Assembly (NCBI GenBank): GCA_001544655.2
Contig: FCOD02000009.1
Span: 124,001-188,000, forward strand
Origin: Caballeronia turbans
GTDB taxonomy: Bacteria > Pseudomonadota > Gammaproteobacteria > Burkholderiales > Burkholderiaceae
Reading direction: 5' to 3'
DNA length: 64,000 nt
This document shows, piece after piece, positions 35,813 through 44,744 of this stretch. A model generated the notes under the pieces. It was not told the DNA's origin and made no database searches. It was given only the letters and a program-made list of their open reading frames with translations. The stretch's first letter is position 1. The number at the start of each line of letters is the position of its first letter. Position numbers and translations under genes: made by a program.

Positions 35813-35895
35813 ATGCATACATCGAAGGATGAGGCGCGGCTAATGGCCCGCGTTCGCCGGATCAAAGGGCAGGCCGAGGCACTCATACGAAACGA
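35813..35895 (+). pseudogene. Truncated CsoR/RcnR/FrmR-type repressor fragment
   Basis: The first 27 codons read MHTSKDEARLMARVRRIKGQ followed by AEALIR, the N-terminal helix of the CsoR/RcnR/FrmR (DUF156) metal- or formaldehyde-sensing family. The frame stays open to 36037, but after about 35895 no frame shows the Cys/His ligands or the conserved second helix. The repressor is therefore broken. Together with short flanks it fills the 337-bp gap between the MFS gene and the cyclase gene. Upstream of it (about 35785-35800) a C-tract flanked by A/T-rich sequence resembles operators of this family, but only loosely. Confidence 0.45.
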
Positions 35896-36091
35896 GATGA
35901 GAGGAACCCCACGCACGGTGTTTCAAGGTGATATCCGCGATTTCAGCAGAATCGGGTGCGCGGTTTATCCACATACTTCAAGAAGTCCCGCCGCCACACG
36001 GCGATGCGGCATTACCGGGATGGGCAAAGGCGCGTGACAAGTCGCGCTGCCACGGGGATGATGACATTGGAGAAATAGCAGAGATTCTGCG

Positions 36092-39000
36092 ATGACCGAC
36101 GATCTGGCGACATGGTTGACGCGGATTGGCCTCGGCGCTCACGCTGCGAAGTTCATTTCGCAAGGAATTGACTGGGATGTGCTTGGGGACCTTTCCGAGT
36201 GCGACCTGAAGGAGCTCGGCCTCGGGCTCGGTGACCGCAAGCGGTTTGCGATAGGGCTTGCGGGCCTGAGCGAAGCCCACGCGAATGCGCCGAAGCGGGC
36301 GAAGGAACGAGCGGACTCAGCTTCGCCGCGCACACGTGAGTCCACCGAGGCCGAGAGGCGGCAAGTCACGGTCATGTTCGTCGACCTCATCGACTCGACA
36401 TCGCTGGGCGAGCGATTCGATCCAGAGGATATGCGGCGCCTCCTGGGCGTCTATCACCAAGCCTGTGCACGCGCGATCGAAGCTCACGAAGGCCATATCG
36501 CGCTGTATATCGGCGATGGCCTGCTCGTCTATTTCGGCTATCCCCACGCGCACGAAGACGACGCCACGCGCGCGGTACTCGCCGCGCTCGCCGCCGTAGC
36601 GGCGCTTCGCGAGGTGAACGATAACGTCGAGGCCGAGTACGGGCTGCGTCTGCGGGTGCGGATCGGAATCGAAACGGGACTTGTCGTCGCTGGCGCGATC
36701 GGCGCGGGATCTTCGCTGGATCACCAGGCGATCGTCGGCGAGGCGCCCAACATCGCGGCACGGCTGCAGGCGCTCGCTCCGCCCGATGCAATCGTCGTGG
36801 GGCCGAGGGCACAACATCTGATCGAGGGATCGTTCAAGCTCGAAGACCTCGGTTACCGGGACTTGAAAGGGGTCACCGGTCCGGTCCGAGTCCAGCGCGT
36901 TCTGGCGCCGGCCGATGCGATCGACCGTTTTGAACTCAGGGCGGCCCGCGGCATGACGCCGCTCATCGGCCGGGCCGCGGAACTGGAAGTGATCTTGCAG
37001 CGCTGGAAGCAGAGCGTCGAAGGCGAAATGCGCTGCGTGCTTTTGATCGGCGAGCCGGGAATCGGGAAATCCCGCGTGCTGCGCGCGGTCTGCGACAGCA
37101 TCGGTGAAGAGTCGCACGCGACAGTCTCGCTTCACTGCTCTGCGTATGATCGCGATAGCCCTTTTTGGCCGGTCCTTCGCTGGCTACAGCGCACGTTTGG
37201 CGTCGGTCTGAGCGTGGCGGATGCGTCGGATCGTGAGCGGCTGAAGGCCGGAATCCTGAAACTCGGAGCGGATGTCGACGAGACGCTTCTGGTTCTGGCG
37301 AGCCTGATCGGAATTCCGACGGACGCGTCGCATCCGCCAGTCGACACTTCTTCTCCGTCCTTCAAACGCCGGACGCTCGACGTTCTTGTGGGCATTCTCG
37401 AAACATCGACACGCGCGCAGCCAGTGCTCCTCGTTGTCGAGGACGCGCACTGGATCGATCCATCGTCGCTTGAATTTATCCGGCTCGTGCTCGAACGGCT
37501 GATCTCCGCAAGGCTGCTCGTGCTGCTCACGGCGAGGCCCGAATTCGAGGCGGGATGGACTTTTCCGCATCTCGTGCAACTGAATCTCGACCGGCTGTCG
37601 CGCCGCGACTGCGCGGCGATGATCGAGCGGCTGACGGGCGGCAAGCGGCTTCCCGATCTCGTTCTCGATCAGATTGTCTCGAAGACGGACGGCGTGCCGC
37701 TCTTCGTGGAAGAACTGACCAAGGCCGTTCTCCAGGGCGACCTGTTGCGGGATGCCGGCATCAGTTACGAGTTGAAGGGCACGCCGCAGACGATCGCGAT
37801 TCCGGACACGCTGCAGGGCTCGCTGCTCTCGCGGCTTGACCGGCTGGAGGCGAGCGTCAAGGAGACCGCCCAGATTGCCGCCACGGTGGGACGGGAGTTC
37901 GGCAGGAAGCTGCTGGGTCTGATCGCGTCCAGGTCGGAGATTGAACTGCAGCGAACGCTCGATCGCCTGATTGCCGCCGAAATCATCGTTCCCGCTCCGG
38001 GCAAACCCGCTGACGGCGATGCCTACGTGTTCCGGCATGCGTTGATCCAGGAGATTGCGTATCAATCGCTTCTGCTTGCGCGCCGGCGGCATTTCCACGC
38101 TCGAATTGCCGCCGCCCTGGAGGAACATTATCCGGACATCGTCGAGCGGCAACCCGAATTGATTGCGCAGAACTTCGCTGCGGCCGACCTGCCGGAACGC
38201 GCGATCGGCTATTGGCAGCGTGCCGGCGAACACGCGCTCGCAGGCGCCGCCTACGAGGAGGCCATCGCCCATGTGCGGCGCGGACTCGAACTGGTCGAGC
38301 GATGCCACTATAGTGAGCCCGAGCGGGCCGCGCGCCTGCTGCCCATGCTGCTGACGAGAGGCAGGGCGGAACTGCGCCTGGCCCAACGCGAGGCGATCGC
38401 GACTTTCCGCGAGGCCGCGCGAATCGCCCGCGACCAGAAATCCACGTCGTATCTCGTGCAGGCAGCGCTGGAATTCGACACCGCGGAGACGTTCCTCGAA
38501 GGCTCCGGCGATGCTTCGCTTTCATTGCTCGAGGAGGCGCTCGCCCTCACCGGGACCGAGGAATCGGTCATGCGCTGCCGCCTGTTGAGCCGGCTCGTCC
38601 GCACTGTTCATATGACAGGCGCTCGGGAGCAGAGCAGCGAATTTTCCCGGAAGGCCGTTGCCCTCGCGCGACGCCTGAACGATCTGCCGAGTCTCTTCGA
38701 CGCATTGGCCTGCGAGGTGATGCATGTCGGTGCTCTGCCGCTGTCGGCGGACAGGTTTGCGGAACGTGAAAGTGTGTTGCTGGAGTTGAGGCAGATCGCG
38801 GAAGAACTCGGCGATGCGCACACCATCGGTCACGCGTGCGCCCGATGTCTGGCTGGCTACCTGGAGATCGGCGACGCCGACCGATTCGAGAGCGCGCTGG
38901 AACGGTATCGGCAGATTGCCGCAAGCGGGCAGCATTTCGTCGACAAGTGGTGCGTGACGGGGGCACAGGCAATGCGGGCCATACTCGTTGGCGACTTTGC

Positions 39001-39715
39001 CGAGGCGGAGCACAAGACGCGCGACTCCCTGCGGATGGCGCAGAGCGCCGACGCGAATCTCGCAACGGGCGTCTATGGCATGCAGATGTTCTCGGTTCGC
39101 CGCGAGCAGGGCAGACTCGCCGAGGTGGCGCCGATCTTCAAGCGCTTTGTCGACGCGCATTCCGAGGATGCAACATGGCGGCCGGGATTCATGTTGATCT
39201 GCAGCGATCTCGGGTTCGAAGCCCAGGCCCGCGACAATCTCGAGCGGCTTGCGGAATCGGAGCACAGCATTCCCGTGGACAGCAAGCGGCTAGTCACCCT
39301 GGCGTATCTGGCGGAGGTTGCCGCGCGCCTGCGGGACGTCAAGCATGCCGAACAGATCTACTCCCTTCTTCTGCCATTTCGGGATCAGGCCGTCACGGTT
39401 CCTGTCTTTACCCTTTGCTGCGGATCGACGGCAAGGTTTCTCGGGATGCTCGCGCACGCGCTTGGCGACTGGGCAGCGGCCGAACAGCATTTCGAATACG
39501 CCCTTCACCTGGACGAACGCTTGCGTGCGTGGCCCTGGCTCGCGCATAGCCGGTACGAATACGCGCTCATGCTGGTGGCGCGCAATCGCATCGAAGACAG
39601 AGCACGAGCGCAAGATCTGCTTTCGATGGCGGCGGCCGAAGCGAGGAGACTCAAGATGTTCGCGCTCATCGAGCGCATCGGAGGAGGGCAGATTTGCGCA
39701 AGGACCAGGAACTAG
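36092..39715 (+). CDS. SAM domain-class III nucleotidyl cyclase-AAA ATPase-TPR signalling protein
   Basis: This is a 1,207-residue multidomain protein. Residues about 1-65 form a SAM domain (LATWLTRIGLGAHAAKF ... LKELGLGLGDRKRF). Residues about 90-270 form a class III adenylate/guanylate cyclase catalytic domain with metal ligands in VMFVDLIDSTSLGERFD and IGDGLLVYFGYP. An AAA/STAND-type ATPase domain follows, with Walker A LLIGEPGIGKSR and Walker B LLVVEDAHWID. The last 500 residues are TPR-like helical repeats. It lacks membrane segments, so it is cytoplasmic. Such proteins are widespread in rhizobia and Burkholderiaceae, mostly without known input. The DUF4242 gene lies 57 bp downstream and may be co-transcribed. 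Confidence 0.88.
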   Translation: MTDDLATWLTRIGLGAHAAKFISQGIDWDVLGDLSECDLKELGLGLGDRKRFAIGLAGLSEAHANAPKRAKERADSASPRTRESTEAERRQVTVMFVDLIDSTSLGERFDPEDMRRLLGVYHQACARAIEAHEGHIALYIGDGLLVYFGYPHAHEDDATRAVLAALAAVAALREVNDNVEAEYGLRLRVRIGIETGLVVAGAIGAGSSLDHQAIVGEAPNIAARLQALAPPDAIVVGPRAQHLIEGSFKLEDLGYRDLKGVTGPVRVQRVLAPADAIDRFELRAARGMTPLIGRAAELEVILQRWKQSVEGEMRCVLLIGEPGIGKSRVLRAVCDSIGEESHATVSLHCSAYDRDSPFWPVLRWLQRTFGVGLSVADASDRERLKAGILKLGADVDETLLVLASLIGIPTDASHPPVDTSSPSFKRRTLDVLVGILETSTRAQPVLLVVEDAHWIDPSSLEFIRLVLERLISARLLVLLTARPEFEAGWTFPHLVQLNLDRLSRRDCAAMIERLTGGKRLPDLVLDQIVSKTDGVPLFVEELTKAVLQGDLLRDAGISYELKGTPQTIAIPDTLQGSLLSRLDRLEASVKETAQIAATVGREFGRKLLGLIASRSEIELQRTLDRLIAAEIIVPAPGKPADGDAYVFRHALIQEIAYQSLLLARRRHFHARIAAALEEHYPDIVERQPELIAQNFAAADLPERAIGYWQRAGEHALAGAAYEEAIAHVRRGLELVERCHYSEPERAARLLPMLLTRGRAELRLAQREAIATFREAARIARDQKSTSYLVQAALEFDTAETFLEGSGDASLSLLEEALALTGTEESVMRCRLLSRLVRTVHMTGAREQSSEFSRKAVALARRLNDLPSLFDALACEVMHVGALPLSADRFAERESVLLELRQIAEELGDAHTIGHACARCLAGYLEIGDADRFESALERYRQIAASGQHFVDKWCVTGAQAMRAILVGDFAEAEHKTRDSLRMAQSADANLATGVYGMQMFSVRREQGRLAEVAPIFKRFVDAHSEDATWRPGFMLICSDLGFEAQARDNLERLAESEHSIPVDSKRLVTLAYLAEVAARLRDVKHAEQIYSLLLPFRDQAVTVPVFTLCCGSTARFLGMLAHALGDWAAAEQHFEYALHLDERLRAWPWLAHSRYEYALMLVARNRIEDRARAQDLLSMAAAEARRLKMFALIERIGGGQICARTRN

Positions 39716-39772
39716 CACAGGCTCACGCGCAAGATGATGTGCGATGTGCTGTCGATACCCGAGGAGGATGTC

Positions 39773-40030
39773 ATGCCACGTTTCATGATCGAACGTAATT
39801 TTGCGGAGCAACTCGACGTCACGAACGACAGCGCGGCGACCGTAAAGCGAATCAACGACGAGGAAGGTGTCGAGTGGCTTTTTTCGTTTCTGAGCGCGGA
39901 CAAGAAAAAGACCTATTGCTTATATGAAGCACCCAGTGTCGATGCCATCCGCGCCGCGGCACGCCGAGCGAATCTTCCAGCCGACGTGATCGTCGAGGTA
40001 AGCGATTTGCGACCGGAAATGTTCAGTTGA
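39773..40030 (+). CDS. DUF4242 domain protein
   Basis: This 85-residue protein starts at ATG 39773 with GAGGAGG upstream; the longer open frame lacks such a site. The sequence MPRFMIERNFAEQL, VEWLFSFLSADKKKTYCLYE and the closing LPADVIVEVSDLRPE are the DUF4242 pattern, a small ferredoxin-like fold. One actinobacterial member (SCO4226) is a nickel-binding protein. Whether this one binds metal is unknown. It follows the cyclase-TPR gene on the same strand. Confidence 0.75.
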   Translation: MPRFMIERNFAEQLDVTNDSAATVKRINDEEGVEWLFSFLSADKKKTYCLYEAPSVDAIRAAARRANLPADVIVEVSDLRPEMFS

Positions 40031-40214
40031 TTCCTCGGCAAGAGTTTTGTCGGGCGCGGCGCTGACCAGCATTACCGTGGCAGCTTGAAGGTCCGGGTGA
40101 AGAGAACTCGCTTTCGCCTTGCGAAACTCCCATCGCCCTATGCTGTGCTATAACTCAACGTGCCTCTCGCTCCAGATCTATGCGGTTTCCCGAATTCCAC
40201 GACGGAGAACAACC

Positions 40215-40805
40215 ATGCAAAGACGGAACTTCGTGCTCAAGTCGACCGCCGTCCTGGCGCTGGGCGGCCTCGCGCTCGCCGGCTGCACGACGAACAGAAA
40301 CACAGGAGCCGAACAGGCTGCGGGCGCCGCTGATCTGCGCCGCTCCATCGATGCCGACGTCGATGGCACCTTGCAGCGTCTCTATTCCACGGTAGGTGGC
40401 TCGCGTGAACTGGTCGCTAAAGCGAGCGGCGTACTCGTATTCCCGTCCGTGCTCCAGGCCGGCTTCGTCGTCGGCGCGCAGTATGGCAAAGGCTCACTGC
40501 GCGTGGGCGGTCGTACCGTAGGCTATTACAGCACCACTTCGGGCTCGCTCGGCCTGCAGGCGGGCGCGCAATCGAAGGCGCTCATCTTTTTGTTCATGAC
40601 GCAGGACGCGCTCAGCAAATTCCGCAACTCCGACGGCTGGTCGGCCGGTGCGGACGCGTCCGTGGCACTCGTCAGAATGGGCGCGAACGGCATGGTCGAC
40701 ACGACCACCGCAAGCAAGCCGGTCCAGGTCTTCGTGCTGACCAACGCCGGCCTGATGGCCGACGCCTCCCTTCAGGGCACGAAGATATCGCGGCTGACCG
40801 AGTGA
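40215..40805 (+). CDS. SYLF-domain (YSC84-related) lipoprotein
   Basis: This 196-residue protein has a lipoprotein signal (MQRRNFVLKSTAVLALGGLA then LAGC lipobox), so it should be lipidated and anchored in the envelope. The mature part is a SYLF/Ysc84 lipid-binding domain: LVAKASGVLVFPSVLQAGFV, QYGKGSLRVGG and YSTTSGSLGLQAGAQSKA, followed by LIFLFMTQDALSKF. The family binds phosphoinositides in eukaryotes. Its bacterial role is unclear, probably envelope maintenance or stress. ATG 40215 is chosen because the signal peptide begins there. It stands alone. Confidence 0.87.
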   Translation: MQRRNFVLKSTAVLALGGLALAGCTTNRNTGAEQAAGAADLRRSIDADVDGTLQRLYSTVGGSRELVAKASGVLVFPSVLQAGFVVGAQYGKGSLRVGGRTVGYYSTTSGSLGLQAGAQSKALIFLFMTQDALSKFRNSDGWSAGADASVALVRMGANGMVDTTTASKPVQVFVLTNAGLMADASLQGTKISRLTE

Positions 40806-40930
40806 GCGCATTGCGCAGGCTGCGGCGGCATGTGGCGTAACCTGTGGTTGCGCCGCATCCGTTGCGCGAAACTCTTCACCGGTTTCGATTTGCCTCGTGA
40901 ACGGAGCGCTTGCGCTCATCGGTCGTCGAC

Positions 40931-40972
40931 AAAAAAGATAGCAGCGGACATCGCCGCGATGACCCCCGCTGC
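40931..40972 (-). terminator. Intrinsic terminator for the YciI-like gene
   Basis: On the minus strand the arms GCAGCGG/CCGCTGC enclose an inner CATCG/CGATG stem and are followed by TATCTTTTTT. It lies about 60 bases downstream of the YciI-like stop codon. Confidence 0.6.
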
Positions 40973-41032
40973 GGTGAAGGTGTCTGTGGTGAAGAGAACG
41001 CTAACGCCTTCTGGAGAAAGGCGTCCAAATCT

Positions 41033-41404
41033 TCATCGGGCCAGATAGAAATCCAAGGGGATAAGCTCCACAGCCCATCCGCCTTCTTCGCCCAGTGTGG
41101 CAGCCGGGTGCATGGACGCGATGCGCAACGCCTCGTCAGGGCTATCCGCCTCGATGATGAACAGGCCTCCGACGACTTCCTTCGACTCGGTGTAGGGCCC
41201 ATCGGTGACGCGCGTCTGTCCAGCGCGCGGGCGAAGCGTTCTCCACTTGTCCAGATCGCCAAGCGAGGCGGAAATCAGAACCTTGCCGGTAGCGCGCATC
41301 TTCTCGTCCAATGCCGGGCATTGGCTCACCAATTCCTTGATGTCGTCTGGAGCCATCGCGGCGAATTTTTCAGGGGCGAAGTAGGCCAAGCCGAGGTATT
41401 TCAT
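41033..41404 (-). CDS. YciI-like / DGPF domain protein
   Basis: This 123-residue protein of the YCII/DGPF superfamily begins MKYLGLAYFAPEKFAAM and carries TDGPYTESKEVVGGLFIIEA, the DGPF signature, then DEALRIASMHPAA. This family is often encoded near ECF sigma factors or used as small dimeric ferredoxin-like enzymes; no partner is present here. Activity unknown. A terminator follows. Confidence 0.85.
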   Translation of the reverse strand: MKYLGLAYFAPEKFAAMAPDDIKELVSQCPALDEKMRATGKVLISASLGDLDKWRTLRPRAGQTRVTDGPYTESKEVVGGLFIIEADSPDEALRIASMHPAATLGEEGGWAVELIPLDFYLAR

Positions 41405-41589
41405 CGGAGATCCTTTGGATGGAGTTCAGTGACGACGAATGTGATGATCGGAAATCGACAATGCTCCAGCTAGTTTTTAGCCCGTCTCGCCAGCCTGTCC
41501 GCTTTTGGTCCGAAATACGACACCGCACGGAGCACGTGGCGATCATGTACGCGACATCATGGCCACCATTCCCCGCGTGGACTCATTCC

Positions 41590-42024
41590 TCAATCATGAC
41601 GATGACGTTTGTGATGCTTGCCGCGATGACCACGGCTGTAGTCGTCCCCATACGAATTCGATCGAGAAACATTGCCGCCCAGCGCGGCACCAGCGCCGCC
41701 GCCCAGCGCAGCGCCGATCAGGCCGCCGCCGGGACCGCCCATGGCATTGCCTGCGGCCGTGCCCGCACCGCCGCCCAGCGCGCCGCCGACGATAGCGCCC
41801 GTGCGTTCACGACGATTCGACGTGACCGCACCGCCCGCTCCACCACCCACTGCGCCGCCGAGCACCGCGCCCGTGCTGCCTCCTACGGCGCCGCCCAGCG
41901 CGGCCCCGGCTACTCCGCCGAGCGCACCGCCTAGCGCGTTATTCATGTCGCCAGCGACGGCTGGGATCGACGTCGCGGCCGTGACCGCTGCAATAGCAAT
42001 AAGCTGAATGATTCGCTTCGACAT
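41590..42024 (-). CDS. Secreted glycine-zipper protein with His/Lys-rich tail
   Basis: This 144-residue protein starts at ATG 42024 (MSKRIIQLIAIAAVTAATSI), a signal peptide cleaved near AVAGD. The mature protein is almost entirely glycine-zipper repeats (GGALGGVAGAALGGAVGG and further copies separated by SNRRERTGAI), which form membrane-associated helices. It ends in a charged tail with DDYSRGHRGKHHKRHRHD. Such proteins are thought to sit in or on the outer membrane. The tail may bind metal or polyanions (inference). The gene is isolated. Confidence 0.75.
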   Translation of the reverse strand: MSKRIIQLIAIAAVTAATSIPAVAGDMNNALGGALGGVAGAALGGAVGGSTGAVLGGAVGGGAGGAVTSNRRERTGAIVGGALGGGAGTAAGNAMGGPGGGLIGAALGGGAGAALGGNVSRSNSYGDDYSRGHRGKHHKRHRHD

Positions 42025-42259
42025 TGTTCGGACGTTTTGTTTTAGACGGCGCCGAGTATAACCGCAGGTCAGAAAGGTTTTCGTAACATCATTAATAAAC
42101 CTCGGTAAGAGCTGTAACAAAAGTGATTCATGAGGTTCCTATCAACGCGTGGTTCAAGCGCAGCGGACCATGCAGCATCGCGCGCTAAACGTATTCTTCA
42201 TAACATTCACTTAAGGCGTGCGGCGTTACGATCAGAGCCGGACAATGCGAGTGTGCCGA

Positions 42260-42508
42260 ATGAATCGATACTTCACCGACAAGCAAGGAGCCATCCGGCG
42301 CGTCATGGCCATCAAGCGCGATGTGATGGAAGCATGCCGCGCGACGGTCGTCGGCATGCGGAAAGATGGCGGGGAGGTCCACGGGCTCGAGCAGTTTTGC
42401 TGCAGTTGCGGATCGGGCGGATCGCGTATTTCACTTGCACCAGTTCGATCACTTACGACGTCGTCTTCGTCAGCTAGGCGAGGGCGCGCCCGATCTCCGC
42501 AACGTTAA
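42260..42508 (+). pseudogene. Possible frameshifted small gene
   Basis: ATG 42260 opens a frame whose first ~47 codons (MNRYFTDKQGAIRRVMAIKR ... GGEVHGLEQF) have the codon use of real genes here. After about 42405 the codon use deteriorates in this frame, while a different frame reads naturally (ADRADRVFHLHQFDHLRRRL, then RQLGEGAPDL). This suggests one gene of roughly 90 residues broken by a frameshift. No family was recognised. It occupies the 42025-42581 gap, where nothing else is seen. Confidence 0.3.
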
Positions 42509-42581
42509 AGCGGTATCGCGATGTTTTCCGTTCCCGTCTTGCCTGCAATCCGCGTTAAGTTAATTACGCGATAAATGCGTA

Positions 42582-42950
42582 CTAACGCGAGGCAAGCATC
42601 CCGATCACCAACCCGGCCAACGCCGCCATAGTGATGGCCTTCCACGGATTGTCGTGCACGAAATCGTCGGTCGTGTCCGCGGCGACTCTGTACTTCCTGG
42701 TCATGGCGTCCTGCACGTCGGAAAACTTGTTCTTCGCCACTGAACGCAGATCCGCGGACGACGAGGAATTGCTGCTTGCGTCCCATGAGCGCGACGATTC
42801 GCGGAACGTGTGAGTTCCGCCGTTTGCGGATGATTCGTTATCGCCGTTCGATGCAGCGACGCTTTCGCTCGTCGGAAACTCGTAGGCATTGCCGGCTTTT
42901 TCGGTCTTGAGCGCGTCGACGGGTTGCAGAGAGCTATCGTTGTCAGCCAT
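42582..42950 (-). CDS. DUF883 (YqjD/ElaB-like) inner-membrane protein
   Basis: This 122-residue protein has a very strong AAGGAGG ribosome site before ATG 42950. The N-terminal half is low-complexity Ser/Asn/Asp-rich. The C-terminal half has the DUF883 helix (LRSVAKNKFSDVQDAMTRKY followed by TDDFVHDNPWKAITMAALAG) and a single C-terminal TM segment ending GLVIGMLASR. Relatives YqjD and ElaB of E. coli are tail-anchored proteins that bind ribosomes in stationary phase. A similar stress role is likely here. The extended Ser-rich N-terminus is unusual. Confidence 0.85.
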   Translation of the reverse strand: MADNDSSLQPVDALKTEKAGNAYEFPTSESVAASNGDNESSANGGTHTFRESSRSWDASSNSSSSADLRSVAKNKFSDVQDAMTRKYRVAADTTDDFVHDNPWKAITMAALAGLVIGMLASR

Positions 42951-43045
42951 GTTTGCCTCCTTGGGCATTGTGAAGTTCGGTATTCTGCGGGTCGCTTGAA
43001 GAGAGACATGTTCAGCAACGCAATCGCCGTGCCGCTGACGTTCTG

Positions 43046-44173
43046 CTAACGCCCCCTGATCGCATAGAGTCGAGTCGGCAGCGCAATCGGGCTTTGCGGA
43101 TCGAACCAGTTCATGTCCGGGATCCGCGAATCGGTGACGTACAGCGTGCCGTCCGCGCCTTGCGAGAACGTGTCGGGCCATACAAGTTGCTTATCGCGCA
43201 ATAGGGTGTAAAAGCGCTCGCCATCGCGCACGCGAATGGCGTGATGTTCCACCGACGACACGTAAAGCCGGCCGCGTTCGTCGAACCAGAGGCCGTCTGC
43301 GGGGCCATCGATACCGACCGCTTCCACGCGCGCCGAAACCTGCTGCGCGCTCAATTGCGTGTTCTGAAGCGCATCGGTCGCGATGCGATAGAGCGTCTTG
43401 CCCTTTACCGCCTGCCAGTACAGATAACGCCCATCGGGTGTCAGCGCGATGCCGTCCGCCGAGAAGCTCACGCGCCGCCCGTCGGTCTGCTGCAGCGGCT
43501 TGCCGTCGACCTTGACGGTCACGCTCTTGTCGGCCTGCGTGCTCGGATCGCCGTCGAGCACGCGCCGCGCCGCGCCGGACGTCGTATCGACCACGACAAT
43601 CGCGCCGCGCACACCGGAGTCGGTTATGTAGACGAACCGGCCGTCTGGGCTCATGCGGACATCGTTGAGATAGCTGCCTTGCGGCGCGATCGTTTCATCG
43701 AATGAATAGACATGTGCGACGCGGTTCGACGCCAGATCGACCTGCACGAGCTTCGGCGCGCCCGGGACGATGAGCGATTGAGCCGGCGCACCCGGGTCGA
43801 TTACCCAGAGATTGCCGCGCTTGTCCGCGACGACCGACTGCACACAGACCCAATGATCCTGCGGCGTGACTTGATCGCGGCGGGCATTGCGCCAGCTATT
43901 CCATTCGACATCGGGATAAGGCCGCAGATCGCCCGCGCTGCCGAGTTCGGCAACCGATATGGGCGCATCTTCCGTCCAGCGCGGAAAGTTCACGAACGTG
44001 CGGCCGTCCGGGGTCACGGTGACGCCGGTGACTTGATGCTCGAACGTCGCGATGAGCTGGAGCTTTGTGCCATCGCCGTGCCTCTCGGACCGGCTGGCGG
44101 TTTCCTGTGCGATGCCCGCGTGCGCAAAAGCGGCGAGGCTCACGGCGAGGATGGTGCAAACGAGCGGTCTCAT
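43046..44173 (-). CDS. Secreted MRJP/yellow-type beta-propeller protein
   Basis: This 375-residue protein has a signal peptide (MRPLVCTILAVSLAAFAHAG) and a six-bladed propeller of the major royal jelly/yellow family: PDVEWNSWRNARRDQ, WVCVQSVVADKRGNLWVIDP, YLNDVRMSPDGRFVYITDSG and DGIALTPDGRYLYWQAVKG. The relation to L-dopachrome tautomerases and SMP-30-like lactonases suggests a small-molecule binding or lactonase role in the periplasm, but catalytic residues are not certain. ATG 44173 is chosen for the signal peptide. No linked pathway genes are adjacent. Confidence 0.82.
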   Translation of the reverse strand: MRPLVCTILAVSLAAFAHAGIAQETASRSERHGDGTKLQLIATFEHQVTGVTVTPDGRTFVNFPRWTEDAPISVAELGSAGDLRPYPDVEWNSWRNARRDQVTPQDHWVCVQSVVADKRGNLWVIDPGAPAQSLIVPGAPKLVQVDLASNRVAHVYSFDETIAPQGSYLNDVRMSPDGRFVYITDSGVRGAIVVVDTTSGAARRVLDGDPSTQADKSVTVKVDGKPLQQTDGRRVSFSADGIALTPDGRYLYWQAVKGKTLYRIATDALQNTQLSAQQVSARVEAVGIDGPADGLWFDERGRLYVSSVEHHAIRVRDGERFYTLLRDKQLVWPDTFSQGADGTLYVTDSRIPDMNWFDPQSPIALPTRLYAIRGR

Positions 44174-44387
44174 GATGGGCTCCGAAGCGGCGATGCAGGG
44201 TCGCAGCAATCGCGATGCCGTATGCGTCGAAACCCGACACCATTGCTCGCCCCGAAGCGTAATAGCGTTCTTTCAGCTCGTTGCCCACGCCATGACTGCG
44301 TTTTGATTTACACCAGGCGAACGGTCTGCGCGCTGCCTATATTAAGCAGGTGGCAGTCGCCGAGTCAGTTCGGTCAGGAAGCGCATC

Positions 44388-44648
44388 ATGGAATGGCCTG
44401 AAATGCGATACAAGGAACTGGTGCTTGTGCCCGGCCTCGCGGAAGACGACGGCATGTATGCCGTCAAGCTCGTCATTCGCTCGCCCGATCGCATACAGCA
44501 TACGACCGGCGTCCTTGGCGATTTTCCCTGTCCAATCGAAGCGCTGCGCTTCGCCTTTCAGTACGGTATGGCACGAATCGATCACCGGCCACTTCCCTCG
44601 CCGGAGTGGACAGTGCAGGAGTGGCACGATCGGCAGCTTGCCGCGTGA
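44388..44648 (+). CDS. Hypothetical protein, 86 residues
   Basis: The frame starts at ATG 44388 and shows normal codon bias for the genome. The sequence (YKELVLVPGLAEDDGMYAVK, then LGDFPCPIEALRFAFQYGMA and a Trp-rich end SPEWTVQEW) has no signal peptide or TM helix and looks like a small globular protein. No family was recognised. It is isolated on the plus strand. Confidence 0.5.
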   Translation: MEWPEMRYKELVLVPGLAEDDGMYAVKLVIRSPDRIQHTTGVLGDFPCPIEALRFAFQYGMARIDHRPLPSPEWTVQEWHDRQLAA

Positions 44649-44744
44649 ACGCATCGAAGAAGCGTGTCAGCGTACCAGCTTGGTTTATTCGATCGCCGAA
44701 TGAGTTCGAATGATTTCGCGAATTTACGGTGCCATCTGGATAAC

